In this document: one piece after another, positions 20,142 through 29,389 of the stretch
How the letters are laid out: every line of letters begins with the position of its first letter
How positions within the stretch are numbered: position 1 is the stretch's first letter
From: Pseudomonadota bacterium
GTDB lineage: Bacteria; Pseudomonadota; Gammaproteobacteria; Steroidobacterales; Woeseiaceae
DNA: 64,000 nt
Assembly (NCBI GenBank): GCA_027621915.1
Contig: JAQCAD010000007.1
Span: 33,323-97,322, forward strand
Direction of reading: 5' to 3'
The notes under the pieces: generated by a model
What the model saw: the letters and a program-made list of their open reading frames with translations, nothing else
Told to the model about the DNA's origin: nothing
Databases searched by the model: none
Program-made: the position numbers and the translations under genes

Positions 20142-20733
20142 GATACTCGTTTTGTACTATTCCCGCACCGGTGCTGTGGAGGCACTGGCACGAGAGGTGT
20201 GTCGCGGCATCGATGCAGTGAACGATGTCGAAGCGCGATTGAGAACGGTGCCGCCCGTATCTGCGATTACAGAAGCCACTGCAGACACGATTCCTTCCGC
20301 GGGACCGCCGTACGTCACCCATGCAGACCTCAATGAGTGTGACGGTCTCGTTATGGGCAGCCCAACCCGTTTCGGCAACATGGCCGCACCGCTGAAGTAT
20401 TTTCTCGACAGCACGGGTAGCGAGTGGCTCGGCGGAACGCTAAGTGGAAAACCTGCCGGCGTTTTTACCTCCACATCCACGCTTCATGGTGGACAGGAAA
20501 GCACGCTGTTAACTATGGCCCTGCCATTAATTCATCATGGAATGTTGCTGGTCGGAATTCCCTACACCGAACCGGAATTATCCACGACGACGACTGGTGG
20601 CTCGCCGTATGGGGCCAGTCATGTCAGCTGGAACAGGGACACTGACGGATTGTCAGCGGAAGAAAAAAAACTGGCGCAGGCGCTTGGAAAACGAGTTGCG
20701 CAGATCGCGGTCAAGCTCAGGGCGGTCAGGTGA
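20134..20733 (+). CDS. wrbA: NAD(P)H:quinone oxidoreductase WrbA
   Basis: Flavodoxin-fold quinone reductase of 199 aa. The FMN phosphate loop reads LYYSRTGAVEAL, and GSPTRFGNMAAPLK plus STLHGGQESTLLTM are WrbA signatures. It is translationally linked to arsC by an 8-bp overlap. Joint arsenate and quinone stress response is possible. Its 3' end overlaps the 3' end of hda on the opposite strand by 8 bp. Confidence 0.93.
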   Translation: MTEILVLYYSRTGAVEALAREVCRGIDAVNDVEARLRTVPPVSAITEATADTIPSAGPPYVTHADLNECDGLVMGSPTRFGNMAAPLKYFLDSTGSEWLGGTLSGKPAGVFTSTSTLHGGQESTLLTMALPLIHHGMLLVGIPYTEPELSTTTTGGSPYGASHVSWNRDTDGLSAEEKKLAQALGKRVAQIAVKLRAVR

Positions 20734-21409
20734 TTTCTAACACCTCTTTGACGAACGGTATCGTCAGTTTTCTCTTGGCGATCATCGCCTCCGCGTCGAG
20801 TTTATCCAGCATTGCATAAAGACTCGCCATGTCGCGAGGACTCCTGTTGAGCAAAAATCCCGCCGTTTCCGTTGGCATTTCGAGGCCCCGGTGTCGCGCG
20901 CGCAGCTGCAGCGCTTCGATCCGCTGCGATTCCTCCAGCGAATGAAGATTGAATGTTGGTAATCGCGAAAAGCGGCTGGTCAGGTCAGCCAGGCCAAATC
21001 CACAATCACGCGGCGCTGAAGCCGCAGAACAAATGAGCACGCCTCCCGATTCGATCAATGAGTTGTACAGGCTGAACAGCGCCAGTTCCCAGTCTGAATC
21101 ACCGCTAACCGCATCAACATCGTCGATGCAGATAAATTGCCGAATGGCCATCCCTTCGAGGATCGTCGGATCTGCAGTGACAAAATCAGCCAGCGGCAGA
21201 AATTGCGCCTGGTCCCCGGCTCGTTCACAAACCGCCTGCAGCAAATGGGTCTTTCCGGTCGCATGCGCACCACGAATCCAGCCACCCGGGCTATTCGCCG
21301 TCGCTACGGTACGTTCGAGAAACGCAACCAGCGCCTCGTTGCCGATGGGCAGGAAACTCTCAAATACGGCGTGATCCTGAAGTTTTAATGGCAGTACCAG
21401 CTGACTCAA
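20726..21409 (-). CDS. hda: DnaA regulatory inactivator Hda
   Basis: 227 aa AAA+ protein that, with the loaded sliding clamp, stimulates hydrolysis of DnaA-bound ATP and limits re-initiation. The N-terminal QLVLPLKLQDHAVFESF contains the clamp-binding motif. The P-loop is the variant GAHATGKTH, and CIDDVDAV is Walker B. The start is TTG, overlapping the perM TGA stop (TTGA). The family P-loop is often degenerate, so this variant is normal. Confidence 0.92.
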   Translation of the reverse strand: MSQLVLPLKLQDHAVFESFLPIGNEALVAFLERTVATANSPGGWIRGAHATGKTHLLQAVCERAGDQAQFLPLADFVTADPTILEGMAIRQFICIDDVDAVSGDSDWELALFSLYNSLIESGGVLICSAASAPRDCGFGLADLTSRFSRLPTFNLHSLEESQRIEALQLRARHRGLEMPTETAGFLLNRSPRDMASLYAMLDKLDAEAMIAKRKLTIPFVKEVLEIT

Positions 21410-22515
21410 GATTCGACATCCGGTCGAGAATCTTTATGGCCCGCATTCCCGGATCCAGCATCCATGTCGAAGAATGGGGGATGCTCCGCAAGGTATGTGG
21501 CATAGGTGAAGCGAACCAGCACAGACAAGACGGCTGCCGCGGGTAGAGCCAGCAGGATGCCAAAAAATCCGAACAACTGTCCTCCTGCGGCAACCGCAAA
21601 TATCACCAGGACGGGGTGCAGGCCGATTCGATCACCAACCAGTTTTGGCGTCAGAACGGATCCTTCAATCATCTGTGCTATCGAAAATGTCGCAATGACA
21701 CCGGCAAGATGTAGTAACGGACTCGGCTCAAGCACTACAGTAAGCCCGGCCAGTGCGATTCCGAACACGAAACCCAGGTATGGAACAAAACTCACCAGCC
21801 CGGCCACTACGCCGATAGCGATCGCGAACTTCACGCCGACAATGGTGAGACCTAACGAGTAGATTACCGCAAGCGCGAACATGACCATTATTTGGCCGCG
21901 GAGAAATGCACCGAGCACCTCATCGGTCTCGCGCGCCAGTCGGAGCACTGTTGCACGCTGTCGACCAGGAATCAGCGCCGAAATTTTTCTGCGAATGGGA
22001 TCCCAGTCGCGCAACAGGTAGAACGTCAGGATAGGAATCAGGAAAAAACTGATTACAGCAGTTGCAAGCGCCCCGCCCGATCGACCCAACGACAAAAACA
22101 GCGTGGTAGCCCAACTGCCCGCCATATCGCTGTATCGAGCGATAAACGCGCCGAGCCCTATCTGCTCACCGGACTCAACGCCGAGAAATTCCGTAATCGT
22201 CGGTAGCCATACCTGCTCGGCCCGCGTAACGATATCCGGCAAAGCAGATAAAAATGCGGATACCTGCGCGGTGATAAGCGGCACCACCAGCAGGACCAGC
22301 AGGCCAAGGCCCGCGAAAGTTAAAAGAAAGACGATAATCACCGCGACGGTACGCGGGAGTTTCAGCTTTTGCAGGCGATCTGCCAGCGGGTCGCCGATAT
22401 ATGCGAGCAATGCAGCCGCAACGAATGGCGTCAGCACAGGAGCAAGCAACCACAGCACCCATCCGATCAAGGCGATCGCAATCATCCAACTGTTACGAAA
22501 ACTATTGCCGGTCAT
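21406..22515 (-). CDS. perM: AI-2E family (PerM-type) membrane transporter
   Basis: 369 aa with about eight membrane segments and the family motif of a long amphipathic middle region. The PF01594 signature is visible in VPYLGFVFGIALAG and GSVLTPKLVGDRIGLHPV. The name comes from TqsA, which exports autoinducer-2. In other bacteria members act as Na+/H+ antiporters or are uncharacterised, so substrate is open. Starts directly after the pgsA-like stop and is coupled to hda. Confidence 0.9.
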   Translation of the reverse strand: MTGNSFRNSWMIAIALIGWVLWLLAPVLTPFVAAALLAYIGDPLADRLQKLKLPRTVAVIIVFLLTFAGLGLLVLLVVPLITAQVSAFLSALPDIVTRAEQVWLPTITEFLGVESGEQIGLGAFIARYSDMAGSWATTLFLSLGRSGGALATAVISFFLIPILTFYLLRDWDPIRRKISALIPGRQRATVLRLARETDEVLGAFLRGQIMVMFALAVIYSLGLTIVGVKFAIAIGVVAGLVSFVPYLGFVFGIALAGLTVVLEPSPLLHLAGVIATFSIAQMIEGSVLTPKLVGDRIGLHPVLVIFAVAAGGQLFGFFGILLALPAAAVLSVLVRFTYATYLAEHPPFFDMDAGSGNAGHKDSRPDVES

Positions 22516-23082
22516 CTACGCCGCATCCCCTGATTGTTCAGTTTGTGCCCTGGCACGTCTTGCCCATGACCACACATAGTCGATTCCGCTAATGACAATT
22601 GTTACAACCACGCTCGCACCAATAATCGTAATCGCGATCTGATCCGGCCAGCCGTAGCCCGCACGGCTGAGCACAAAAACCACGAACAACAGTTGCAACG
22701 CAGTATTAATCTTGCTTATGCGGGTTGGTTCACCTTCTATTGGCTTTATGAAAAAGTTGTAGATCGTGGCACCGCCAACGATCACCACGTCTCTGACAAT
22801 TACCAGAACCGCGAGCCAAACGGGGATCAATCCCGCAATGACAAGCATGATAAACGTGCCACCAACCAGTAACTTGTCAGCCACCGGATCGAGTAACGCG
22901 CCTACCCGTGTATGCCAGTCAAATCGTTTGGCAAGCAACCCGTCGAGACCGTCCGAAAATCCCGCCACGAAAAACAAAATGAGTGCCAGCCCATATCGGC
23001 CCTGCCCGATATACAGGAGGATCGGCGCAATCATGGCGATGCGCATCAGCGAAATGGCGTTTGGCAGCCAGCGCAGTGACAT
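22516..23082 (-). CDS. CDP-alcohol phosphatidyltransferase (PgsA-like)
   Basis: 188 aa from the ATG at 23082. The CDP-OH-P motif D-G-L-D-G-L-L-A-K-R then G-A-L-L-D-P-V-A-D-K contains all four catalytic aspartates. About five membrane helices. It makes an acidic phospholipid precursor from CDP-diacylglycerol and an alcohol phosphate, most likely phosphatidylglycerophosphate. A single gene cannot distinguish PgsA from other branch members. It starts 4 bp after the DUF2066 stop and ends at the perM start. Confidence 0.88.
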   Translation of the reverse strand: MSLRWLPNAISLMRIAMIAPILLYIGQGRYGLALILFFVAGFSDGLDGLLAKRFDWHTRVGALLDPVADKLLVGGTFIMLVIAGLIPVWLAVLVIVRDVVIVGGATIYNFFIKPIEGEPTRISKINTALQLLFVVFVLSRAGYGWPDQIAITIIGASVVVTIVISGIDYVWSWARRARAQTEQSGDAA

Positions 23083-23086
23083 CAGT

Positions 23087-24256
23087 TCAATTGTCCTGCG
23101 AGCGATACAGGTATTCCAACGTGTTGATCTCGTTTCGCATACCAATGTCGGTTCCCAACGGTTGTCCATTCAACCGGTATGACGTGGTGTCGATAACGCC
23201 GCTCGATTTCACAGGTTCAAGCATGCCTGTGGACTGAATCGCGTTTTCAAGTCGCCTTGTACCGCCCTGCACCTTGACAGTGTAGGTAATTGTGTTACCC
23301 GCCACTTTGGTGATCAATAGTTCATCCAGGACCCTTAGATTCTCCATAAATCGTTGCACCCGCCCGTACGCGCCGACTGAATCAATTCCGGCAATCGTAA
23401 GATGGATCGTGTCAACGGCCTGGGTGGAATCGATGACAAACCTGGCCGCCAGTGCGTCCGCCAGCACGCCTATCGAATCTTCCGGCTCACCTGCCCAGTC
23501 CAAACGGTCGGCAGGTCCGAAATACCAGGTCCAGCGGTCCGGCTGCGGGTCATCCGTGCGAATTCGCCCGATCAGTACCGATGTTGCCTGGTAACGGGCA
23601 GATGCAAATTTGAGCCGGTCGTCGAATCCGCCCCAGACATCGCTAAACCCGACGTTTTCAAGATCCTCAGCGTCCAGCAGCGGAAAAGCCACAGGTATGC
23701 CGCGTCGACGGGCAATATCGAGCACTCTTTCACGCAACAAACGGTTGCGGTCTATCGACCTTGCATCGCCAGGTAAACGGTCCGCATCATCGGCGCCAAC
23801 AATCTCTCGTTCACCCAAACCCCAATCCACGGCGAGCCAGATCAGTGTCAAAGGCCGGTCCGCGCCCCAGATGGGCGCACCAGCCTGTCGTAATACGCGC
23901 TCTATGGCATCGCCATCGAGCGTGACAACCAGTGTGCCGTCCTGACCGGGACGATATTGCATGACAAATTGAGCAGGATTGGGAAACGATGTTGCTGCCT
24001 CCTCCGACGCCACCACCGCCGTTGATCCGGTTACTCGAACAAGCACCTCGATTAAAGCCGTTCTATAGGCGTCCGCCTGGGCATCTGCGTCGGTCGAATC
24101 GTATGGCACTTCAACCGTATAAAGCGCTGCCATTTCAATGCCATGCGCGGCAGGGGCAAGCCAAAACAGCGAACACGCCAGAACGAGGGCAAGCCGTCGG
24201 CAAGTTGTCACCGCTGGATCGCAAAGGCGTCCCTGTTTCTGCATAATTCTTTGCAT
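23087..24256 (-). CDS. DUF2066 domain exported protein
   Basis: 389 aa. A signal peptide (about residues 20-40, ending APAAHG) precedes the DUF2066 region, with YRTALIEVLVRVTGS as its typical motif. Its position divergent from purM and upstream of pgsA-perM-hda is conserved in gammaproteobacteria. Function unknown. The start is ATG at 24256 or the second ATG 12 nt downstream. Confidence 0.85.
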   Translation of the reverse strand: MQRIMQKQGRLCDPAVTTCRRLALVLACSLFWLAPAAHGIEMAALYTVEVPYDSTDADAQADAYRTALIEVLVRVTGSTAVVASEEAATSFPNPAQFVMQYRPGQDGTLVVTLDGDAIERVLRQAGAPIWGADRPLTLIWLAVDWGLGEREIVGADDADRLPGDARSIDRNRLLRERVLDIARRRGIPVAFPLLDAEDLENVGFSDVWGGFDDRLKFASARYQATSVLIGRIRTDDPQPDRWTWYFGPADRLDWAGEPEDSIGVLADALAARFVIDSTQAVDTIHLTIAGIDSVGAYGRVQRFMENLRVLDELLITKVAGNTITYTVKVQGGTRRLENAIQSTGMLEPVKSSGVIDTTSYRLNGQPLGTDIGMRNEINTLEYLYRSQDN

Positions 24257-24416
24257 GGTTTTCTATCCAGCCAGCGAAGCGTGAAAAGAGAGTTTCACGA
24301 TACCTGTTGAAGATCTATTATATCGCCCTCACAGAAATTGCCACTTAAATGTTGCCAACACATACGGCCTGACCCATGTGGCACCCAACTCAAGAAAAGG
24401 CGATAGCCAAACCAGC

Positions 24417-25436
24417 ATGACGACAAAACCCCTGACATACAAAGATGCCGGCGTTGATATCGATGCGGGTAATTCCCTCGTTGAGCGAATCAAACCGATG
24501 GTTGCCAAAACACGGCGTCCGGAAGTTCTGGCAGGACTGGGTGGATTCGGCGGCCTGTTTGCGCTTCCGCCGGGCAGATATAGAGAACCCGTGCTGGTAT
24601 CAGGCACTGACGGCGTCGGCACGAAACTGAAACTCGCGCAGATCACGAATCGACATGACACGATCGGTATTGATCTGGTCGCGATGTGCGTGAATGACGT
24701 ACTGGTTCAGGGCGCAGAACCGTTGTTTTTTCTCGATTATTTCGCGTGCGGGCGTCTCGATACCGACCTGGCGGCTTCCGTCATTTCCGGGATCGCCGAC
24801 GGCTGCCAGATGGCAGGTGCGGCGCTGATCGGGGGTGAGACCGCCGAAATGCCGGATATGTATGTGCCAGGCGAATACGATCTGGCCGGCTTTTGTGTCG
24901 GTGCGGTCGAAAAGAGCCGGATTATCGATGGAAGCTCGATCAGGCCGGGCGATTCGATTATCGCGCTCGCATCCAGCGGCCCGCATTCAAATGGATATTC
25001 ACTGATCCGACGGGTTCTTGATATCGCCAAGAACCACGATATTGGCGGCGCGCGGGCCGAAGAACTACTCATGGAGCCAACCAGAATTTACGTTCGCTCC
25101 GTCATGCAGCTGATGGAGTCAATAACCGTCAAAGGACTGGCGCATATTACCGGTGGAGGCATTACCGAAAATGTCCCTCGTACACTGCCCGACAATATGC
25201 ATGCATCAATTGATACCGGCAGCTGGCGGCAAGGACCTGTTTTCGACTGGTTACAGGCATCCGGTGGAATCGAAACCGACGAAATGCGACGAACTTTTAA
25301 CTGCGGCGTTGGCATGATTGCCGTCGTCGACAGCCGCGATGCGAACTCGGCCATTGAGATTCTCACCGCCGCCGGCGAATCCGCATGGAATCTCGGCCAG
25401 GTTGTCCCGGGCTCAGGGCCGGTCGAGTATCTATAA
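24417..25436 (+). CDS. purM: Phosphoribosylformylglycinamidine cyclo-ligase
   Basis: AIR synthetase of 339 aa, fifth step of purine biosynthesis. The N-terminal [14 protein letters not shown], the [13 protein letters not shown] motif and [10 protein letters not shown] are diagnostic. The ATG at 24417 gives the family length. An upstream in-frame extension to 24378 is open but not family-like. It forms a pair with purN, 37 bp apart. Confidence 0.97.
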   Translation: MTTKPLTYKDAGVDIDAGNSLVERIKPMVAKTRRPEVLAGLGGFGGLFALPPGRYREPVLVSGTDGVGTKLKLAQITNRHDTIGIDLVAMCVNDVLVQGAEPLFFLDYFACGRLDTDLAASVISGIADGCQMAGAALIGGETAEMPDMYVPGEYDLAGFCVGAVEKSRIIDGSSIRPGDSIIALASSGPHSNGYSLIRRVLDIAKNHDIGGARAEELLMEPTRIYVRSVMQLMESITVKGLAHITGGGITENVPRTLPDNMHASIDTGSWRQGPVFDWLQASGGIETDEMRRTFNCGVGMIAVVDSRDANSAIEILTAAGESAWNLGQVVPGSGPVEYL

Positions 25437-25473
25437 TCAATAAACGCGTCCATCGGCCAACAGTAAATATATT

Positions 25474-26139
25474 ATGAGTCGGAGAACGCCACGTATTTCC
25501 GCCGCGGTACTTATCTCAGGTGGCGGAACCAATCTGCAGGCCTTCATTGACGAGACCGTTTCCGGCGAACTGGATCTCGACCTCAAAGTTGTGCTGAGTA
25601 ACAAACCCGACGCGGCTGGCCTTGAGCGCGCACGCAAAGCAAACATCAAGGTGGAATGCGTCGAGCACAGAGACTTCCGGGAGCGGGAGCAGTTCGATGC
25701 GAAACTGGTTTCAGTGCTGAACAAATATGCGCCGGACATGATCATTCTTGCCGGATTCATGCGAATCCTGTCGCCGGTTTTTATAGATCGGTTTGCAGGA
25801 AAGATCCTCAATATTCACCCGTCCCTGCTGCCGAAGTATCCGGGCCTGAATACTCACCAACGGGCAATCGAAGCCGGTGAGTCATGGCACGGGAGTACCG
25901 TACATTTCGCGACCGCAGAACTTGATGGCGGACCACGAATCATCCAGGGACGCGTGCCGGTATTGCGCGATGACACAGCTGAATCGCTTGCCCTGCGCGT
26001 TCTTAAAGTCGAACACCAGATTTATACGCAAGCAGCGGCTTTGTTGGCGTCGGGGCGGCTGGTGTATCGCGACGGGCAGGCGTGGCTGGATGGCGTACCG
26101 ATGGACGAGCCTCTGCAATACACACCGCCCGGCAAATAA
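25474..26139 (+). CDS. purN: Phosphoribosylglycinamide formyltransferase
   Basis: GAR transformylase of 221 aa, third step of purine synthesis, using 10-formyltetrahydrofolate. Motifs: LISGGGTNLQAF at the substrate phosphate, AGFMRILSPVF, the catalytic triad region with NIHPSLLPKYPGLNTHQRAIEAG, and HFATAELDGG. It is slightly longer than E. coli PurN (212). Confidence 0.96.
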   Translation: MSRRTPRISAAVLISGGGTNLQAFIDETVSGELDLDLKVVLSNKPDAAGLERARKANIKVECVEHRDFREREQFDAKLVSVLNKYAPDMIILAGFMRILSPVFIDRFAGKILNIHPSLLPKYPGLNTHQRAIEAGESWHGSTVHFATAELDGGPRIIQGRVPVLRDDTAESLALRVLKVEHQIYTQAAALLASGRLVYRDGQAWLDGVPMDEPLQYTPPGK

Positions 26140-26150
26140 GAGAAACGACG

Positions 26151-26717
26151 TCAGGCCTTGGGCAACGTGACCCCCCGCTGGCCCTGGTACTTCCCGCCGC
26201 GATCCTTGTAGGAAATTTCACATTCTTCATCTGACTCGAAGAACAGCATCTGCGCGACACCCTCATTCGCATATATTTTCGCGGGCAATGGCGTCGTGTT
26301 GGAAAACTCGAGCGTCACGTGCCCTTCCCATTCCGGTTCAAGTGGCGTGACGTTTACAATGATGCCACAGCGGGCATAGGTCGATTTTCCGAGACAGATT
26401 GTCAGTACTTTTCGAGGAATTCGAAAAAATTCAATCGTGCGGGCAAGCGCGAAGGAATTTGGCGGGATGATGCAAACATCGCTTTGCCTGTCGACGAAAC
26501 TGGACTCATCAAAATTCTTGGGGTCAACGAATGTAGACTCGATATTCGTGAAGATTTTGAATTCATTGGCGCATCGAACGTCATAGCCGTAACTCGACGT
26601 GCCGTAAGAAACGATTCGTTCGCCATCGCGCTCGCGAACCTGGCCCGGCTCGAACGGATCAATCATGCCGTGTTTTTTGGCCATCCGGCGAATCCAGTGA
26701 TCGGCTTTGATGCTCAT
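26151..26717 (-). CDS. dcd: dCTP deaminase
   Basis: 188 aa. Converts dCTP to dUTP, the main source of dUMP for thymidylate in gammaproteobacteria. [13 protein letters not shown] and the catalytic region [30 protein letters not shown] are present. It converges with purN and lies 38 bp downstream of mrp. Confidence 0.96.
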   Translation of the reverse strand: MSIKADHWIRRMAKKHGMIDPFEPGQVRERDGERIVSYGTSSYGYDVRCANEFKIFTNIESTFVDPKNFDESSFVDRQSDVCIIPPNSFALARTIEFFRIPRKVLTICLGKSTYARCGIIVNVTPLEPEWEGHVTLEFSNTTPLPAKIYANEGVAQMLFFESDEECEISYKDRGGKYQGQRGVTLPKA

Positions 26718-26755
26718 TGTTGTCGTTTACTCCACTTAGGGTTTATTCACAGCCA

Positions 26756-27850
26756 TCAGGTATCCTCAACAACAATCCTGGGGAATCGCGCGCTGTAGTC
26801 CCGGCCCTGCATCGCGAGCCGTGCAGCAAGACGCTGAGCCGTCCTGCGGTACGCCTGTGCCGGGCCTTCGTTCGGCTCCGCTATTACGCTGGGTAGCCCA
26901 CCATCAGTCTGCTGACGAATCCTTAGATCGAGCGGAATCTGGCCAAGCAAGTCGACATCATAGTCCAATGCCATCTGCGCCCCGCCACCACTGCCGAACA
27001 GGTGTTCTTCATGGCCGCAATTGGTGCAAATATGAGTGCTCATGTTTTCAATAATGCCAAGCACGGGCACATTCACCTTGCGAAACATCTGCAAACCTTT
27101 CCGGGCATCGAGCAATGCAATGTCCTGCGGAGTGGTTACGATGACCGCGCCGCTTACCGGGACCTGCTGTGAGAGCGTCAGCTGAATATCGCCGGTCCCT
27201 GGCGGCATATCGACAATGAGATAATCGAGTTCTGACCAACGTGTCTGCTGCAACATTTGATTCAGCGCCTGCGTCACCATTGGGCCGCGCCAGACCATCG
27301 GCTGATCCGGGTCAATGAGAAATCCGATAGACATGACCTGCATTCCATGAGCAACCGGGGGCGTCATCGACTGCCCGTCAGCGCTGGTCGGTTTTTCACC
27401 AGATACGCCCAGCATTAGCGGAATGCTCGGTCCGTAAATGTCGGCATCCAGTACGCCGACTTTGGCCCCTTCACCGGAAAGGGCCAGCGCCAGGTTGACG
27501 GCGGTTGTCGATTTTCCAACGCCCCCCTTGCCTGATGCGATCGCAACAATGTTGCTCACATTGGGCAAAGGCTTCAGATTTCGCTGGACACCGTGGGCGG
27601 TTACTTTCGTCACAATCCTGACCTCAATTTTCCGTGGACCATATTCATCCAGGATTGCGGCACGAATCCGGGCTTCAAGCTCTGCGAACAGCCCGGCAGC
27701 AGGGAAGCCAAGTAGAATATCAACCTGCGCGCGTTCGCCGTCGATCGAGGCCACGGACACTCGCCCGACGTCGGCCAGCGGTCGATCGACGCCGGGTACG
27801 ACAATCTCGCTTAAGGATTTCGATAGGGTGTTTTCTGCAGACACTGTCAC
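26756..27850 (-). CDS. mrp: Mrp/ApbC Fe-S cluster carrier ATPase
   Basis: 364 aa. An N-terminal MIP18-like domain (about residues 5-85) precedes the P-loop ATPase: ASGKGGVGKSTTAVNLA (Walker A, about 110-120), DADIYGPSIP (A') and the C-terminal CTNCGHEEHLFG, where the CxxC pair binds the cluster in dimeric homologues. GTG start. In many gammaproteobacteria mrp lies divergent and next to metG. Here 5.2 kb of kinase and pilus-ATPase genes separate them. Confidence 0.95.
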   Translation of the reverse strand: MTVSAENTLSKSLSEIVVPGVDRPLADVGRVSVASIDGERAQVDILLGFPAAGLFAELEARIRAAILDEYGPRKIEVRIVTKVTAHGVQRNLKPLPNVSNIVAIASGKGGVGKSTTAVNLALALSGEGAKVGVLDADIYGPSIPLMLGVSGEKPTSADGQSMTPPVAHGMQVMSIGFLIDPDQPMVWRGPMVTQALNQMLQQTRWSELDYLIVDMPPGTGDIQLTLSQQVPVSGAVIVTTPQDIALLDARKGLQMFRKVNVPVLGIIENMSTHICTNCGHEEHLFGSGGGAQMALDYDVDLLGQIPLDLRIRQQTDGGLPSVIAEPNEGPAQAYRRTAQRLAARLAMQGRDYSARFPRIVVEDT

Positions 27851-28231
27851 AATTCACGACTCGGTATTAGGTTAAATTGCTGGGCATGTCGCCCGAATCT
27901 GCGACCGCGGGCGGTATTGTAACCACAGATGATCCCAATGATTGCAAGGGATTGCGGAAATATCGGAGATGCAGATAATCAGCAGTTCACATTTTGGGCG
28001 CGAGGCGATGTGGCATAATGCCGGATCGGGTACGTACGGATGCGATTATTGGTTTGCCATAAGCTGGCAGATCCGGCAAATCGCCTGGGCAAGAGCGATA
28101 TCGGTATTGATGGCGTTTGATATCAAGGATCAAATTTCACGACAAGCAGGCGAGGCACTGGCCTGCACAGGATTCGTACATCTGCCACTTCCGTCCGTCC
28201 CGCAGTCGACGCCCGTGACAGGCGTTTCCTG
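27851..28231. other. 381-bp non-coding region between mrp and the HEAT-repeat gene
   Basis: Divergent promoter region. A clear extended -10 element, TG-G-CATAAT, lies at 28011-28019 inside the 12-mer GTGGCATAATGC, which recurs before metG. A stem GCAGGC/GCCTGC with a 9-nt loop lies at 28146-28166. An open frame reads from ATG at 28110 to a TGA at 28230-28232 that overlaps the HEAT-gene ATG as TGATG; its 40-residue product has no recognisable features, so it is at most a leader peptide. No tRNA or other RNA gene was recognised. Confidence 0.4.
28010..28021 (+). promoter_or_regulatory. Extended -10 promoter element (GTGGCATAATGC), copy 1
   Basis: TG at 28011-28012, one spacer base, CATAAT at 28014-28019. 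It is identical over 12 bp to the element before metG. No good -35 is visible, which is common for extended -10 promoters. It would give the HEAT-kinase transcript a leader of about 200 nt. Confidence 0.45.
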
Positions 28232-29134
28232 ATGGCAATTCTCGGCGGATTCAGGGCCGATCAGTTGATCGGCCAGTTGACCAACGAAGCGGATACCAAT
28301 TCGCGATCGGCGCAAAAAACCATCGAGCGCCTCAAGAACATCGGGCCAAAGGTGATTCCCCGGGTCATAGACGCACTGGCCATGAGCGACAAAAGCCATA
28401 CGATGGTATTTGTCGATATCCTCGCAAGTTACGTCAGCGACAAGACGCTGAAATTTTACAAGGAAGGCCTTGCTGATGGCGGCGAACGGGTCGTGGCCGG
28501 AACGGCATGGGCACTTTCCAGCAGCAATAATTTCAATGCCAATAACCTCCTCGAATTCTTTGACGACAAAGAGGTTTCCAAACCGGCTCTGGTTGAGGTC
28601 CTGAAAGTACACAAGAAAGACCTGAGTGTGCACGAACTATTGCGGCGCGCGTACGAACTGGAACCGAAGGAGAAGGCCGCCCTGTTCGCGATCATCGAAG
28701 AAACGCTCTCGATCGAAATGGTTCCTGATCTGATCAATCGCATGGGCGGAAAGGATCCTGCCGTAAAGATACATTTGATGCAATTGCTGACCAAGTTCCA
28801 GCGAGACGACATCAATCGAGCGTTCGAAATGCAGCTCGGTGATACGAACAAGATGGTTCGAAGTGCAGCACTGAGTGCACTGGCAGGCCGCAAGGGTCCG
28901 GTGAATATCGAGAAGATTACCAAGCTGTTGCTGGATCCCGATCTTGAGGTACAGGGAAAAGCAGTGGACGTGATCGTTAAAATGAACCATCCGGATACGA
29001 TCAAATACCTGGTTCCTGCGTTGAAGGACGAATCCGAATATACGCGACGCTCAGCCGTTGAAGTGCTGAACGAGATATGTAATCCGGAATCTGTCAAAGA
29101 CCTGTTAGCCGCCATTAAGGATGATGACTGGTGA
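28232..29134 (+). CDS. HEAT-repeat protein: N-terminal part of a HEAT/Ser-Thr kinase frame ended by an in-frame TGA
   Basis: 300 residues built of about 30-residue helical HEAT-like repeats (for example MVRSAALSALAG, YTRRSAVEVLNEI). The frame ends at TGA 29132-29134, in D-D-D-W-stop-V-R-A-R-A-G-D-A-L. Past that codon the same frame continues without another stop to 30646, through more HEAT repeats into a complete kinase domain. A later repeat reads DVDWWVRERAVDAL, so the TGA sits where Trp (TGG) is expected. The simplest reading is a nonsense mutation or base error in a gene of 804 codons. First gene of the set ahead of two PilT-type ATPases. No strong ribosome binding site is visible. Confidence 0.75.
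   Translation: MAILGGFRADQLIGQLTNEADTNSRSAQKTIERLKNIGPKVIPRVIDALAMSDKSHTMVFVDILASYVSDKTLKFYKEGLADGGERVVAGTAWALSSSNNFNANNLLEFFDDKEVSKPALVEVLKVHKKDLSVHELLRRAYELEPKEKAALFAIIEETLSIEMVPDLINRMGGKDPAVKIHLMQLLTKFQRDDINRAFEMQLGDTNKMVRSAALSALAGRKGPVNIEKITKLLLDPDLEVQGKAVDVIVKMNHPDTIKYLVPALKDESEYTRRSAVEVLNEICNPESVKDLLAAIKDDDW
29132..29134 (+). other. In-frame TGA interrupting the HEAT/kinase frame
   Basis: The codon context is GAC TGG TGA GTC CGC. Translation on both sides is in the same frame and both sides align with the HEAT repeat D-W-W-V-R-x-R-A-x-D-A-L found about 50 codons later. A single G-to-A change from TGG explains it. TGA is an ordinary stop for many genes in this window, so a general code change is excluded. 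No ATG, GTG or TTG lies in frame between the TGA and 29390. Confidence 0.85.
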
Positions 29135-29389
29135 GTCCGCGCGCGTGCCGGTGACGCGCTCGCCGAAATTGGCGGCCCGAAAGTTGTCAATTCGGTACTC
29201 GAGCTGATCAAGGACAAAGACGAAGACATTCGTCGGACAGCAATTGAAATTCTCAATGCCACCAAGGATGAAAACGCAGTTGACACACTGATAAAGGCCA
29301 CCGATGACGTAGATTGGTGGGTACGTGAAAGAGCTGTTGACGCACTGGCGCACATAGGCAGCAAAAAGGCACTGCCAAAACTCATCGAG

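Noticed and set aside
29132..29134. Selenocysteine at the in-frame TGA
   Set aside because: The equivalent repeat position is Trp, no redox motif surrounds it, and HEAT-repeat proteins are not known selenoproteins. No downstream SECIS-like stem was recognised.
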